Shown one piece after another: positions 7,452 through 15,672 of a DNA stretch of 22,297 nucleotides; within the stretch, counting starts at the first letter, position 1, and every line of letters begins with the position of its first letter. The translations under genes and the position numbers were made by a program. The notes below the pieces were generated by a model. The model made no database searches. It saw nothing but the letters and a program-made list of their open reading frames with translations, and was not told the origin of the DNA. This DNA is from Vibrio sp. UBA2441 (lineage in GTDB: Bacteria > Pseudomonadota > Gammaproteobacteria > Enterobacterales > Vibrionaceae). Location: positions 1 through 22,297 of the forward strand of contig DDQN01000033.1 of the NCBI GenBank assembly GCA_002342685.1, given 5' to 3'.

Positions 7452-8396
7452 TTAATCCAGAGGTTGTTGTGTCAGGTGCTTCTGCCCCGAAGCACCCAAT
7501 AACTGTTTTATCAGTAAGTTAGCGGCGGAATACCCTGCTTGTTGGTATCCAGGATCCACACTATAGGTATTGGGAAACAAAAATGAGAGCAAGGTGTTTC
7601 CACCAACGCCTGTGACCATGACATCTTCTCGGCCCAGTTCCTGAAGCCTTTTAATGACACCTAATGCCAACGTATCACTGGCACAAGCTATCGCCTGTGT
7701 TGCAGGTTTAAGCACATCGTCAACAAGCGCGTAACCACTGTCATGACTTAATTGACCTGTTTTATAGGATGGTTCAATCCCTTTTGTTACGCACCAGTTC
7801 AGATACGCGCTTAAACGGATTTCACCTGTGGTTTTATCACTCGGGTCAACACCGATATAAGCAATTTCAGACAGTTCTCTTTGGCAAAGGTAGTCGAGGG
7901 ATTTTTCAATCACACCTGCATTGTCGTAGTTAATGGAAGAAACCGCATCCATATGCATGGCGATAACCACCATTTTATCTTTCCATTTGGCAATTTTCTT
8001 GACATCACACCCGGTAAAACCAAACACGATGACGCCATCCACATTGCGTTTTTTTAATACATCCAGATGTTCATTGGTTTTTTCTCTGTCAAACTGGCTT
8101 TCCATGATAACAACGTCGTAACCGGCTTTATAAAGACATTCGAGGATGCTGCTCACCGCACGGTTCTCTGAAGGAGAATCGAGACGAGAAATAATAACGC
8201 CAATAACTTTTTGACTGCCCCCCCGCATAGATTGGGCGGATTTAGAAGGGACATACCCAGATTCTGCAATGACTTTTTCCACCAGATCACGAGTGGCAGG
8301 CTTCACTTTTGGATCGTTAGTAATAACCCGAGATACGGTAGATTTACCAACACCCGCCAACTTAGCAATATCATGAATTGTCAGTTTTTTATTCAT
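7452..8396 (-). CDS. treR: Trehalose operon repressor, LacI family
   Basis: This 314-residue LacI-family regulator starts with a helix-turn-helix, LTIHDIAKLAGVGKSTVSRV (residues 5-24), followed by the hinge region and a periplasmic-binding-protein-like effector domain (about 60-305). By homology and position it should repress treBC and respond to trehalose 6-phosphate, as in E. coli. Two identical palindromes around the treB promoter are its likely operators. Length matches E. coli TreR (315). Start is ATG 8396 with only a weak ribosome binding site (aacgg), so expression may be low. It lies 53 bp downstream of gmhB on the same strand; no separate strong promoter is visible in that gap. Confidence 0.92.
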   Translation of the reverse strand: MNKKLTIHDIAKLAGVGKSTVSRVITNDPKVKPATRDLVEKVIAESGYVPSKSAQSMRGGSQKVIGVIISRLDSPSENRAVSSILECLYKAGYDVVIMESQFDREKTNEHLDVLKKRNVDGVIVFGFTGCDVKKIAKWKDKMVVIAMHMDAVSSINYDNAGVIEKSLDYLCQRELSEIAYIGVDPSDKTTGEIRLSAYLNWCVTKGIEPSYKTGQLSHDSGYALVDDVLKPATQAIACASDTLALGVIKRLQELGREDVMVTGVGGNTLLSFLFPNTYSVDPGYQQAGYSAANLLIKQLLGASGQKHLTQQPLD

Positions 8397-8444
8397 ACCG
8401 TTCAGAAAATACGTAGAGAAAGTTAAATGAAAAATTGAGTGGTG

Positions 8445-8464
8445 ATCGGTTACCGGTTACCGAT
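8445..8464. other. Near-perfect 20-bp palindrome over the gmhB stop codon
   Basis: atcggttaccggttaccgat is an inverted repeat with a single mismatched pair (positions 7 and 14). It spans the gmhB stop codon, upstream of treR. The core ttaccggtta resembles operators of GntR-type LacI-family proteins, and differs from the TreR sites beside treB. It could be an operator for treR or simply a feature of the gmhB C-terminal codons. Confidence 0.35.
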
Positions 8465-9004
8465 ATAATCCGGCACATCAGCAATACTATCCAGCACAGT
8501 AGTCGCTAGGTTCTCACCTTTTTCTGTCACTGGTTTGCCCGTGCGAACCAGAATTTTAGTGCCGACACCCGCCGCCTCCGCAGCCATCATGTCTTCTGCT
8601 TTATCGCCCACCATGACCGATTTTTCCATATCAATTTTCAAAAAATCTCTGGCTGAAATGAACATACCCGGCTTAGGTTTACGACAATCGCAATCTTGCT
8701 TATAGTCACCGCCCCCGTGTTCAGCATGATGCAGGCAATAATAAATCCCATCAAATTCAACACCATGATCGACAAAGTTCCAGTCCATCCATTCCGTAAG
8801 TGAAAGAAACCGATCTTCACTAAACATGCCACGGGCAACGCCAGACTGATTGGTCACAAGCACCAAAAGATAACCCATATCCTGAAGCTTTTTGGTTGCT
8901 TCGAATACACCGTCGATAAATTCGAAGTCATGTTCATCATGTACATACCCGTGATCAACATTTATTACGCCATCACGATCTAAAAACACGGCAGGTTTAG
9001 CCAA
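8450..9004 (-). CDS. gmhB: D-glycero-beta-D-manno-heptose-1,7-bisphosphate 7-phosphatase
   Basis: This cytosolic HAD-superfamily phosphatase removes the 7-phosphate from heptose bisphosphate on the route to ADP-heptose for the LPS inner core. HAD motif I is FLDRDGVIN with Asp9 and Asp11. Motif II is VTNQSG (residues 50-55) and the late motif is MVGDKAEDM with Asp134. The zinc-binding loop typical of GmhB is complete: Cys90, His92, Cys105 and Cys107 (CLHH...CDCRKPKPG). The 184 residues fit the family. The start appears to be TTG at 9004, with GAGGA seven bases upstream; no ATG in frame is nearby. The gene is divergent from metN, the same arrangement as in E. coli. Confidence 0.93.
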   Translation of the reverse strand: MAKPAVFLDRDGVINVDHGYVHDEHDFEFIDGVFEATKKLQDMGYLLVLVTNQSGVARGMFSEDRFLSLTEWMDWNFVDHGVEFDGIYYCLHHAEHGGGDYKQDCDCRKPKPGMFISARDFLKIDMEKSVMVGDKAEDMMAAEAAGVGTKILVRTGKPVTEKGENLATTVLDSIADVPDYIGNR

Positions 9005-9179
9005 AATAGCATCCTCAAAAGCCTTTTAATGCTTGATTATTACATGCTTTATAACGCTTAGCATCAATTATCCATTCTCTTCTCTTGGTCTGAAAAAACG
9101 TTGCTCTGACAAGTTCAGAGACATTCTGAAGGTTTCGCCATCAATAAGCGCAAAAAACAATCAACAATCGTAAAGAACA

Positions 9180-9219
9180 GTCTAAATGGCAATTTAGACG
9201 TCTAGACGTAAAAATATCT
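9180..9219 (+). promoter_or_regulatory. MetJ operator (met boxes) for metNIQ
   Basis: Tandem 8-base met boxes are seen: AGACGTCT (9196-9203, perfect), AGACGTAA (9204-9211, 6 of 8) and AAATATCT (9212-9219, 5 of 8). Just upstream, gtctaaat / atttagac (9180-9187 / 9192-9199) forms another inverted repeat that may extend the site. MetJ with S-adenosylmethionine represses methionine genes through such arrays. The array abuts the -35 box of the promoter at 9221. Confidence 0.9.
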
Positions 9220-9220
9220 A

Positions 9221-9249
9221 TTGACATAAAATCACCGAAGCCATAGCAT
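9221..9249 (+). promoter_or_regulatory. metNIQ promoter
   Basis: A perfect -35 TTGACA (9221-9226) is followed after 17 bp by TAGCAT (9244-9249, 4 of 6). Transcription would start near 9256 and give a leader of about 55 nt. The MetJ boxes lie immediately upstream, so bound MetJ would block polymerase. Confidence 0.7.
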
Positions 9250-9310
9250 CAACTAATAAGTGAGATGTAGCTCAAAATTTTATTCTGAAAAGCTTGAATA
9301 GGTTTAGTCG

Positions 9311-10345
9311 ATGATAGAAGTCAGCAATGTAAATAAGGTGTTTTATCAGGGAGACAAAGCGATCAACGCCCTGAAAGATATCGACCTGATTATCCCACAG
9401 GGCACCATTTTCGGTGTTATCGGTTCATCTGGTGCAGGGAAAAGTACTCTGATCCGGTGTGTCAACATGCTGGAAGCACCAACCTCTGGCAGAGTCGTTG
9501 TTGATGGTGTCGATTTAACCCAGCTTTCACAACCTGACTTATGTGAAGCACGTCGAAATATCGGCATGATTTTCCAGCACTTTAACCTGCTCTCCTCACG
9601 CACAGTATTTAATAATGTTGCACTTCCTTTAGAGTTGTCAGGAAGAAACAAAGCCGAAACTAATGAGAAAGTCACCGAACTGCTTTCATTAGTCGGATTG
9701 GCTGACAAAAGAGACACCTACCCTGCAAATCTCAGCGGTGGGCAAAAACAGCGCGTTGCGATAGCGCGAGCATTAGCGTCCGACCCCAAAGTACTGTTGT
9801 GTGACGAAGCCACCAGTGCACTAGACCCAGCGACAACGCAGTCGATATTAGAACTGCTTAGAGAAATCAACCGTACGTTAAACATCACTATGCTGTTAAT
9901 TACCCATGAAATGGATGTTGTTAAAAGCATCTGTCATCAGGTGGCGATTATTGGCGATGGAGAACTGGTAGAAAAAGGAACCGTTGGGGAAATCTTTGCT
10001 CACCCAAAAACGGCGCTGGCACACGAATTTATCCGCTCAACGCTAGACCTGTCTATCCCAGAAGACTATCAGGCTCGTTTGCAGCCTCAGCGGGTTGAGG
10101 GCAGCTATCCACTTGTGCGGCTTGAGTTTACCGGCGCAACGGTAGATGCACCACTGGTCAGCCAAATATCCCGCAAATTTAACATTGACATTAGCATACT
10201 CAGCTCTGATCTCGATTACGCCGGTGGCGTTAAGTTCGGCATGATGGTCGCCGAGTTATTCGGTAACGAATCAGACGATGAAGCGGCCATTGAATTCCTG
10301 AAACAACATAAAGTAAAAGTAGAGGTATTGGGTTATGTCCTATAG
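9311..10345 (+). CDS. metN: Methionine ABC importer, ATP-binding subunit
   Basis: ATPase of the MetNIQ importer, which takes up methionine (L- and D-forms in E. coli). The 344 residues hold Walker A GSSGAGKST (residues 38-46), signature LSGGQKQRVAIARAL (141-155) and Walker B VLLCDEATSALD (Asp165, Glu166). After the nucleotide-binding domain a C-terminal NIL/ACT-like domain (about 265-344) follows; in E. coli this domain binds methionine and inhibits transport when the cell has enough. Start ATG 9311 has a weak site (tagg) upstream. It is the first gene of the MetJ-controlled operon and overlaps metI by 11 bp, so the two are translationally coupled. Confidence 0.96.
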   Translation: MIEVSNVNKVFYQGDKAINALKDIDLIIPQGTIFGVIGSSGAGKSTLIRCVNMLEAPTSGRVVVDGVDLTQLSQPDLCEARRNIGMIFQHFNLLSSRTVFNNVALPLELSGRNKAETNEKVTELLSLVGLADKRDTYPANLSGGQKQRVAIARALASDPKVLLCDEATSALDPATTQSILELLREINRTLNITMLLITHEMDVVKSICHQVAIIGDGELVEKGTVGEIFAHPKTALAHEFIRSTLDLSIPEDYQARLQPQRVEGSYPLVRLEFTGATVDAPLVSQISRKFNIDISILSSDLDYAGGVKFGMMVAELFGNESDDEAAIEFLKQHKVKVEVLGYVL

Positions 10346-11027
10346 TACTGGGTTGATAGACACCATAGCAGAATGGCTGGATCTCAATAGCAAACTGCTT
10401 TTAGGCGCAACAGGGGAAACGCTCTACATGGTAGCAGTCGCTGGTATTGTTGGGTTCGCTGTAGGAATACCACTGGGCGTAATTTTACACATCAGTAAAA
10501 AAGGCGGCCTTGCCGAAAACACCAAGCTAAATGCCATATTAGGCGCAATAGTGAACGTCGGTCGCTCGGTACCATTTTTGGTACTCATGGTTGCCATTAT
10601 TCCGGTAACCAAATTATTAGTGGGTACCTTTATCGGCACCACTGCCGCTATTGTTCCTTTAACTATCGGTGCTATTCCATTTGTTGCTCGCTTAATTGAG
10701 GGCGCACTATTAGAAGTACCATCTGGTTTGGTCGAGGCCGCTCAGTCAATGGGAGCAACACCAACCCAAATTATCACTAAGGTGCTTTTGCCAGAAGCAC
10801 TACCAACCATAGTGAACTCCGTCACCATCACTTTGGTCACATTAGTCAGCTACTCTGCAATGGCAGGAACCGTTGGCGGTGGCGGCTTGGGTGATGTCGC
10901 TATACGGTACGGATTCCACCGTTACGATGTGGTTATCATGGCGGTTACTGTTGTCATGCTAATCGTACTTGTTCAAATAATTCAATCGCTTGGCGACACA
11001 ATCGTTCGCCGCGTCGATCACAGATAA
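10335..11027 (+). CDS. metI: Methionine ABC importer, permease subunit
   Basis: Inner-membrane channel subunit of MetNIQ. The 230-residue protein has about five hydrophobic segments and the coupling (EAA-type) motif VEAAQSMGATPTQIITKVLL at about residues 134-153, which contacts MetN. Length fits the compact MetI family (E. coli 217). Its ATG lies inside the end of metN in another frame. A gap of 100 bp separates it from metQ; that gap contains a small palindrome aacagctgtt (11063-11072) but no terminator. Confidence 0.95.
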   Translation: MSYSTGLIDTIAEWLDLNSKLLLGATGETLYMVAVAGIVGFAVGIPLGVILHISKKGGLAENTKLNAILGAIVNVGRSVPFLVLMVAIIPVTKLLVGTFIGTTAAIVPLTIGAIPFVARLIEGALLEVPSGLVEAAQSMGATPTQIITKVLLPEALPTIVNSVTITLVTLVSYSAMAGTVGGGGLGDVAIRYGFHRYDVVIMAVTVVMLIVLVQIIQSLGDTIVRRVDHR

Positions 11028-11127
11028 ACTCTAATTTGCAAACACCTATTTATAAAGAAAGTAACAGCTGTTGCCGTTCACAATTACACTAAAAAAACAG
11101 CTTAAATAATATACAGGAGAAACCCAT

Positions 11128-11937
11128 ATGAAATTCAGCCTTAAAAACCTATTGACCGTCGCCACAGCAGCCTCTGCACTTGTACTGGCTGGTTGTGGAG
11201 AAAAAGAAGTCGACATCAGCAAAATCAAAATAGGTGTCATGGCTGGTGCCGAAGCACAGGTTGCCGAAGTTGCAGCCAAAGTCGCTAAAGAAAAATACAA
11301 CCTAGACGTAGAGCTCATTACCTTTACTGATTATGTTACACCGAATGCAGCGCTGGATGATGGCTCTGTTGATATCAATGCATTTCAACACAAGCCATAT
11401 TTGGATCAGCAAATCATAGACCGTGGTTATAAGCTGGCTATCGCAGGTAACACCTTTGTTTACCCAATTGCCGGCTACTCCAAGCAAGTTAAATCGGTAG
11501 ATGAAATTGCAGATGGTTCTCGTATTGCGGTACCAAACGATCCAACAAACCTTGGTCGTTCTCTTCTGCTTCTAGAGCAACAAGGACTATTAAAACTTCG
11601 TGATGGTGTTGGCCTGCAAGGAACCGTACGCGATATCGAAAGCAACCCTAAAAATATCACGATTATTGAGCTGGACGCTGCACAGCTTCCTCGTTCTCTG
11701 GATGACGTAGCACTGTCTATCATCAACACAACTTACGCGAGTAGCATCGACTTAACTCCGCAAAAAGACGGTATTTTCGTTGAAGACAAAGAGTCACCGT
11801 ATGTGAACCTGATTGTTGCCCGTGAAGAAAACGTGAATGCTGAAAACGTACAAAACTTCGTAAAAGCATATCAAACAGAAGAAGTATACAACGCGGCTTC
11901 AGACATCTTCAAAGGTGGTGTTGTTAAAGGGTGGTAA
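11128..11937 (+). CDS. metQ: Methionine-binding lipoprotein of the MetNIQ importer
   Basis: Substrate-binding component of the methionine importer, anchored in the periplasm. The 269 residues start with a lipoprotein signal ending in LVLAGC, lipidated at Cys23. The NlpA/MetQ family sequence follows: KIGVMAGAEAQVAEVA near residue 33, TFTDYVTPNAALDDGSVDINAFQHKPYL near 70-97, and AVPNDPTNLGRSLLLLEQQGLL near 131-152. Start ATG 11128 is preceded by aggag seven bases upstream. It is the last gene of the met operon and is followed by a terminator at 12012. Confidence 0.96.
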   Translation: MKFSLKNLLTVATAASALVLAGCGEKEVDISKIKIGVMAGAEAQVAEVAAKVAKEKYNLDVELITFTDYVTPNAALDDGSVDINAFQHKPYLDQQIIDRGYKLAIAGNTFVYPIAGYSKQVKSVDEIADGSRIAVPNDPTNLGRSLLLLEQQGLLKLRDGVGLQGTVRDIESNPKNITIIELDAAQLPRSLDDVALSIINTTYASSIDLTPQKDGIFVEDKESPYVNLIVAREENVNAENVQNFVKAYQTEEVYNAASDIFKGGVVKGW

Positions 11938-11954
11938 TCACACCTTTAACATAG

Positions 11955-12035
11955 ATTCTGAATCGCTCTTTAACGTCACTGTTCAGAATATCCATGTTTG
12001 CTAAACTTTCTAAGGCTGCTATCGCAGCCTTTTTT
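11955..12035 (+). terminator. metQ 3' region: hairpin and Rho-independent terminator
   Basis: The terminator proper is aaggctgc (12012-12019) / gcagcctt (12024-12031) with a 4-base loop and T6. Upstream, attctgaa (11955-11962) / ttcagaat (11982-11989) can form a longer-loop hairpin in the metQ 3' untranslated region. Confidence 0.85.
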
Positions 12036-12040
12036 ATTTC

Positions 12041-12070
12041 TTGTGTTATAAAGATTTTTTTTGCTACACT
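12041..12070 (+). promoter_or_regulatory. Possible promoter of the thi operon
   Basis: TTGTGT (12041-12046) and TACACT (12065-12070) are separated by 18 bp. The match is modest, but the place is right: just after the metQ terminator and about 40 bp before the TPP aptamer. Transcripts would start near 12077. Confidence 0.35.
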
Positions 12071-12114
12071 CTTCGCGTTACCTTACAGGTGACAACAATT
12101 AGATTTTTAGATAT

Positions 12115-12205
12115 TAGTCGGGGGGCCAAGGTTAACACCTGAAGCTGAGACCATTTCGATGGGACCCGTTGAACCTGATTCAGTTAATACTGACGTAGGG
12201 AACTA
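12115..12205 (+). ncRNA. TPP riboswitch (THI element)
   Basis: The conserved THI-box parts are all present in order: a gggggcc segment (12121-12127), gctgaga (12144-12150), acccgttgaacctgat (12164-12179) and gtaggga (12195-12201). The closing P1 helix can form between tagt (12115-12118) and acta (12202-12205). The aptamer binds thiamin pyrophosphate and switches off the downstream gene. Here that is thiD and the thiZXY-tenA genes, which fits the known THI-element regulon. Confidence 0.96.
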
Positions 12206-12262
12206 GTAGTCTCGCCAGCGATCTCACTTTATCCAAAGTTCCGTCACGGCTAGCTGTTATTT

Positions 12263-12282
12263 CTTATACGTCCCGTATAGGA
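12263..12282 (+). promoter_or_regulatory. Hairpin sequestering the thiD ribosome binding site
   Basis: cttatacg (12263-12270) pairs with cgtatagg (12274-12281) across a 3-base loop, with one G-U pair. The right arm contains the AGG of the thiD ribosome binding site AGGA (12279-12282), eight bases before the ATG. This is the likely expression platform of the riboswitch, acting on translation. No terminator with a U-tract lies between aptamer and gene. Confidence 0.6.
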
Positions 12283-12289
12283 ATTTAAA

Positions 12290-13114
12290 ATGACAGCGAA
12301 CAACCCTACTCCAATCGTACTCACAATTGCAGGCTCCGACAGTGGCGGCGGCGCAGGTATTCAGGCCGATATCAAAGCCATTTCCGCAACGGGCAGTTAT
12401 GCCTGCTCAGTCATCACCGCACTCACAGCACAAAATACCCAAGGGGTTAACGGGATTTTTCCTGTAACCGCAGGCTTTGTCGAAGCACAGTTAGACTCGG
12501 TATTCACCGACCTTAATATCGTTGCCGTAAAAGTAGGCATGCTCAGCGACGCCAATGTCATTAACGCTGTCTCAGCCAAACTCAAACAATATCAGCCCAA
12601 GTTTTTATTGGTTGACCCGGTTATGGTGGCCACCAGTGGTGATCTGCTTTTACAAGAATCCGCCATCAACACATTAAAATCTAAGCTATTACCGCTGGCC
12701 GATATCATTACCCCAAACCTGCCGGAAGCCGCCGCACTGGTTGGTGCAGATACCCCTAAAAATGAACAGAAAATGACTGCGCTCGTAGAGCAATTAAGAA
12801 CACTAGAAACAGGATCAATACTGCTCAAAGGCGGACACCTTGAACAAGAGTCCAACAGCACCGATCTTTTTATCCGTTGTGACACCGTTACCCATTACTC
12901 CTCCCCCAGAATCAATACCAAAAACACTCATGGAACCGGTTGTACACTCTCCTCCGCCATCACCAGCTACTTTGCTCAGGGTCACTCATTAGAACAGGCC
13001 ATTTCATTAGGCAAAACCTATATTACCAACGCCATTTCGCACGCGGACAAACTCGACATCGGCAAAGGCCATGGCCCGGTACACCATTTTTATGCGAGCA
13101 TTACCGATGCTTGA
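12290..13114 (+). CDS. thiD: Hydroxymethylpyrimidine / phosphomethylpyrimidine kinase
   Basis: This cytosolic kinase phosphorylates HMP to HMP-P and HMP-PP, the pyrimidine half of thiamin. The 274 residues (E. coli ThiD 266) have the ribokinase-like pattern: IAGSDSGGGAGIQADIKA near residue 13, DPVMVATSGD near 107, LKGGH near 182, and NTHGTGCTLSSAI near 212 with the anion hole and catalytic cysteine region. ATG 12290 has AGGA eight bases upstream, within a hairpin. It is the first gene of the riboswitch operon. Since thiE and thiM are not in the window, the operon appears to serve salvage: import the pyrimidine, process it, phosphorylate it. Confidence 0.95.
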   Translation: MTANNPTPIVLTIAGSDSGGGAGIQADIKAISATGSYACSVITALTAQNTQGVNGIFPVTAGFVEAQLDSVFTDLNIVAVKVGMLSDANVINAVSAKLKQYQPKFLLVDPVMVATSGDLLLQESAINTLKSKLLPLADIITPNLPEAAALVGADTPKNEQKMTALVEQLRTLETGSILLKGGHLEQESNSTDLFIRCDTVTHYSSPRINTKNTHGTGCTLSSAITSYFAQGHSLEQAISLGKTYITNAISHADKLDIGKGHGPVHHFYASITDA

Positions 13115-13121
13115 ATCCTCG

Positions 13122-13856
13122 ATGATTGAGATAAAAAAAGGCGCTCTGCAATATCTCGATAGCGATACTCCGATAATGCAAAACCTGAATATGCAGATCC
13201 CAGCACACCGCTGGACCTGTATTTTAGGTAAGAGTGGTTGCGGAAAATCCAGCCTGCTTCGCTACCTTGCTGGTCTTTTAGATAACACCGTTGCATGGGG
13301 GGGAAATGTCTCTTTCAGACAAGGTGAGCAACCGAATCAAATCGCCTATATGGCGCAGCAAGATCTGCTCATGCCATGGTTAAACGTGTTAGATAATGTC
13401 TGTTTCAGCCTTAAATTTTCTCAGCAAAAACGTACCGAAACTCAAACAAAAAACGCACTGGCATTGATTGAATCCGTAGGGCTTAGTGAACACACACAAA
13501 AACAACCTCATCAGCTTTCCGGTGGCATGCGTCAACGGGTTGCGCTAGCGCGAACATTAATGCAAGACAAACCCATCGTCCTGATGGATGAACCGTTTTC
13601 TGCTCTGGATGCCATCACGAGGCACAAATTACAGAACTTATCCGCCAAACTGCTCAGAGATCGAACCGTTATTTTAATCACTCACGATCCTCAAGAGGCG
13701 CTTCGGCTGGGCAGTCAGATATACATTATGCAGGGAAACCCTGCTTACGCCGCTCCCCTAGAGGTTCCACAAAGCACGATACCCAGAGTGATGGATAACC
13801 ACCTGGCTCAGTTACACCAGTCTATATTGCAGACATTGGAGAGAGACTATGCCTAA
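13122..13856 (+). CDS. thiZ: ThiXYZ pyrimidine importer, ATP-binding subunit
   Basis: ABC ATPase of the thiamin-precursor transporter ThiXYZ. From ATG 13122 it has 244 residues with Walker A GKSGCGKSS (residues 36-44), Q-loop YMAQQDLLMPW, signature LSGGMRQRVALARTL and Walker B IVLMDEPFSALD. The family is that of taurine/nitrate/NMT1-type importers; its place between thiD and thiY gives the substrate class. The start is not certain: ATG 13107 overlaps the thiD stop and would add five residues. Neither has a strong ribosome binding site, which fits coupling to thiD translation. The end overlaps thiX by 8 bp. Confidence 0.9.
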   Translation: MIEIKKGALQYLDSDTPIMQNLNMQIPAHRWTCILGKSGCGKSSLLRYLAGLLDNTVAWGGNVSFRQGEQPNQIAYMAQQDLLMPWLNVLDNVCFSLKFSQQKRTETQTKNALALIESVGLSEHTQKQPHQLSGGMRQRVALARTLMQDKPIVLMDEPFSALDAITRHKLQNLSAKLLRDRTVILITHDPQEALRLGSQIYIMQGNPAYAAPLEVPQSTIPRVMDNHLAQLHQSILQTLERDYA

Positions 13857-14649
13857 AGTCACCCTGATATCAAACCAGCCAACGGAACAAAAAACATCGT
13901 TCAGCGGAAAAAACAATCACCTTATTCAATTACTGATCACGGCGACAGTTATACTGGGTTTCTGGCACTTTATCGTGGTTTTACTAAAGTTGCCGGCGTT
14001 TATTCTGCCTTCACCGTTATCGGTACTTAACAAGCTTATCCAACGAAGCGATGTCTTACTTGCGCATACCTGGGTGACCACCAAAGAGATCATTTTAGGC
14101 TTAACGTTAGGCTTAACTATGGGCTTGTTTTTTGCCCTGCAAATGCTGTTATATAAACCGGTAAAGCGCTGGTTATTGCCTATTCTCATCGCCAGTCAGG
14201 CCATTCCTGTTTTTGCCATTGCGCCAATACTCATGCTCTGGCTTGGTTATGGTATTGCCTCAAAAATAGTAATGGCGGCTTTGATTATCTTCTTCCCTGT
14301 CACCACTTGCTGTTATGACGGGTTGCGCTCTACCCCTGTCGGCTACCTCGACCTTGCCAAAACCATGTCCGCCTCCAAGTGGGAACTATTGAGGTACGTA
14401 CGTTTACCCGCAGCACTACCCGCACTCGCTTCCGGTATCCGGGTGGCCGTCGTTGTCGCACCGATAGGTGCTGTGGTTGGCGAATGGGTAGGTTCAAGCG
14501 AAGGCTTGGGATACCTCATGCTTCAAGCCAATGCCCGCATGATGATAGACGAGATGTTTGCCGCCTTATTTATCCTGGCCTCTTTCTCGGTCGCCCTCTA
14601 TTTCATTACAGACAAATTACTCAAGAGAGCGATCCCCTGGACGCTCTGA
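13849..14649 (+). CDS. thiX: ThiXYZ pyrimidine importer, permease subunit
   Basis: Inner-membrane permease of the ThiXYZ importer. The 266 residues have a cytoplasmic N-terminus and about six hydrophobic segments starting near residue 28. The EAA-type coupling motif, AKTMSASKWELLRYVRLPAA at about residues 170-189, is followed by VVVAPIGAVVGEWVGSSEGLGYL, typical of the SsuC/TauC/ThiX permease group. The ATG overlaps the thiZ end by 8 bp and follows gagaga, so translation is coupled. A gap of 38 bp leads to thiY. Confidence 0.9.
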   Translation: MPKVTLISNQPTEQKTSFSGKNNHLIQLLITATVILGFWHFIVVLLKLPAFILPSPLSVLNKLIQRSDVLLAHTWVTTKEIILGLTLGLTMGLFFALQMLLYKPVKRWLLPILIASQAIPVFAIAPILMLWLGYGIASKIVMAALIIFFPVTTCCYDGLRSTPVGYLDLAKTMSASKWELLRYVRLPAALPALASGIRVAVVVAPIGAVVGEWVGSSEGLGYLMLQANARMMIDEMFAALFILASFSVALYFITDKLLKRAIPWTL

Positions 14650-14687
14650 TTACTCACTACTGTTCCATAGAAAAGGAAAACATAAAC

Positions 14688-15650
14688 ATGAAGACTCAAC
14701 AACTCAAAGGTCTGATAACCAAAGGACTGACGGCATTGGTATTAACCAGCCTCTCATTTACATCGTTTGCAAAAGACAAAGAAATTACCCTGATGCTGGA
14801 TTGGTTCGTCAACCCAAATCACGGACCGATTGTTATTGCACAAGAAAAAGGACTTTTTGCCGAACAAGGGTTAAAAGTCAACATTCAGGAACCCGCAGAC
14901 CCTAGCCTGCCAGCAAAACTGGTTGCAGCCAATAAAGTCGATATGGCTATCTCATATCAAACCAGCCTTACTATCGATGTTGCCGCAGAGCTACCATTGA
15001 TCCGCGCCTCGACCCTTATTTCGACCCCACTAAATACATTGATGGTGCTGGATAACGGCAAGATAAATACGTTGGCGGACCTTAAAGGCAAAAAAGTCGG
15101 TATAGCTATTGCGGGCAACGAAGAAGCCACCGTTGGCACCATGCTAAAAAACGCGGGTATTAAATTCAGCGACGTGCAGATCATCAATGTCGGCTGGGCG
15201 CTGTCTTCATCATTAGCATCCGGCAAAGTTGATGCTATCTGGGGCGGGTTAAGAAACTTCGAATCCAATCAACTTGCCATTGAAGGTTATAAGTCAAAGG
15301 CCTTCTTCCCAGAAGAGCATGGTGTTCCCTCTTACGATGAACTGGTTGTCGTTGCAAACGCAAACAATTACGACGCCGATGCCATTAAGAAATTTAACAA
15401 AGCCGTCGAAAAAGCGACCACTTACATCATCAACCACCCACAAGATTCATGGAAAGAATTTGTGGCTTACTCTCCGGACACATTAAACAATGAACTCAAC
15501 AAGCGTGCATGGAACGATACGCTGACTCGTTTTGATCTTCGTCCATCAGCCGTTGACCTTCAGCGCTACGACGACTTCACTCAGTTCCTGTACAGCAACA
15601 AAATCATCGCTTCTAAGCCAAAGGCATCTGACTTCGTTCCGACACTTTAA
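14688..15650 (+). CDS. thiY: ThiXYZ importer, periplasmic pyrimidine-binding protein (NMT1/THI5-like)
   Basis: Periplasmic binding protein for a thiamin pyrimidine precursor; Bacillus ThiY is known to bind N-formyl-4-amino-5-aminomethyl-2-methylpyrimidine. The 320-residue product has a Sec signal peptide (residues 1-28, likely cut after TSFA). It then shows the NMT1/THI5 pattern: ITLMLDWFVNPNHGPIVIAQ, EKGLFAEQGL, LVAANKVDMAISYQTSLT, LKGKKVGIAIAGNE, and the late EEHGVPSYDELVVVAN. ATG 14688 has aagga nine bases upstream. The reading frame is open further upstream to 14379, but that part overlaps thiX and is not coding. Ligand identity is inferred from context, in particular the adjacent tenA. 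Confidence 0.92.
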   Translation: MKTQQLKGLITKGLTALVLTSLSFTSFAKDKEITLMLDWFVNPNHGPIVIAQEKGLFAEQGLKVNIQEPADPSLPAKLVAANKVDMAISYQTSLTIDVAAELPLIRASTLISTPLNTLMVLDNGKINTLADLKGKKVGIAIAGNEEATVGTMLKNAGIKFSDVQIINVGWALSSSLASGKVDAIWGGLRNFESNQLAIEGYKSKAFFPEEHGVPSYDELVVVANANNYDADAIKKFNKAVEKATTYIINHPQDSWKEFVAYSPDTLNNELNKRAWNDTLTRFDLRPSAVDLQRYDDFTQFLYSNKIIASKPKASDFVPTL

Positions 15651-15672
15651 ATATAGACAGGACATCGTATCA

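Noticed and set aside
13071..13121. N-terminal extension of thiZ overlapping thiD
   Set aside because: The ABC ATPase domain starts at MIEIKKG. The extra residues are a frame-shifted reading of the thiD end, though ATG 13107 cannot be fully excluded.
14379..14687. Long N-terminal extension of thiY
   Set aside because: It lies inside thiX in another frame. The ATG at 14688 has a good ribosome binding site and gives a clean signal peptide.
15532..15672. N-terminal extension of tenA
   Set aside because: It overlaps the 3' end of thiY in another frame; TenA proteins normally begin close to the residue encoded at 15673.
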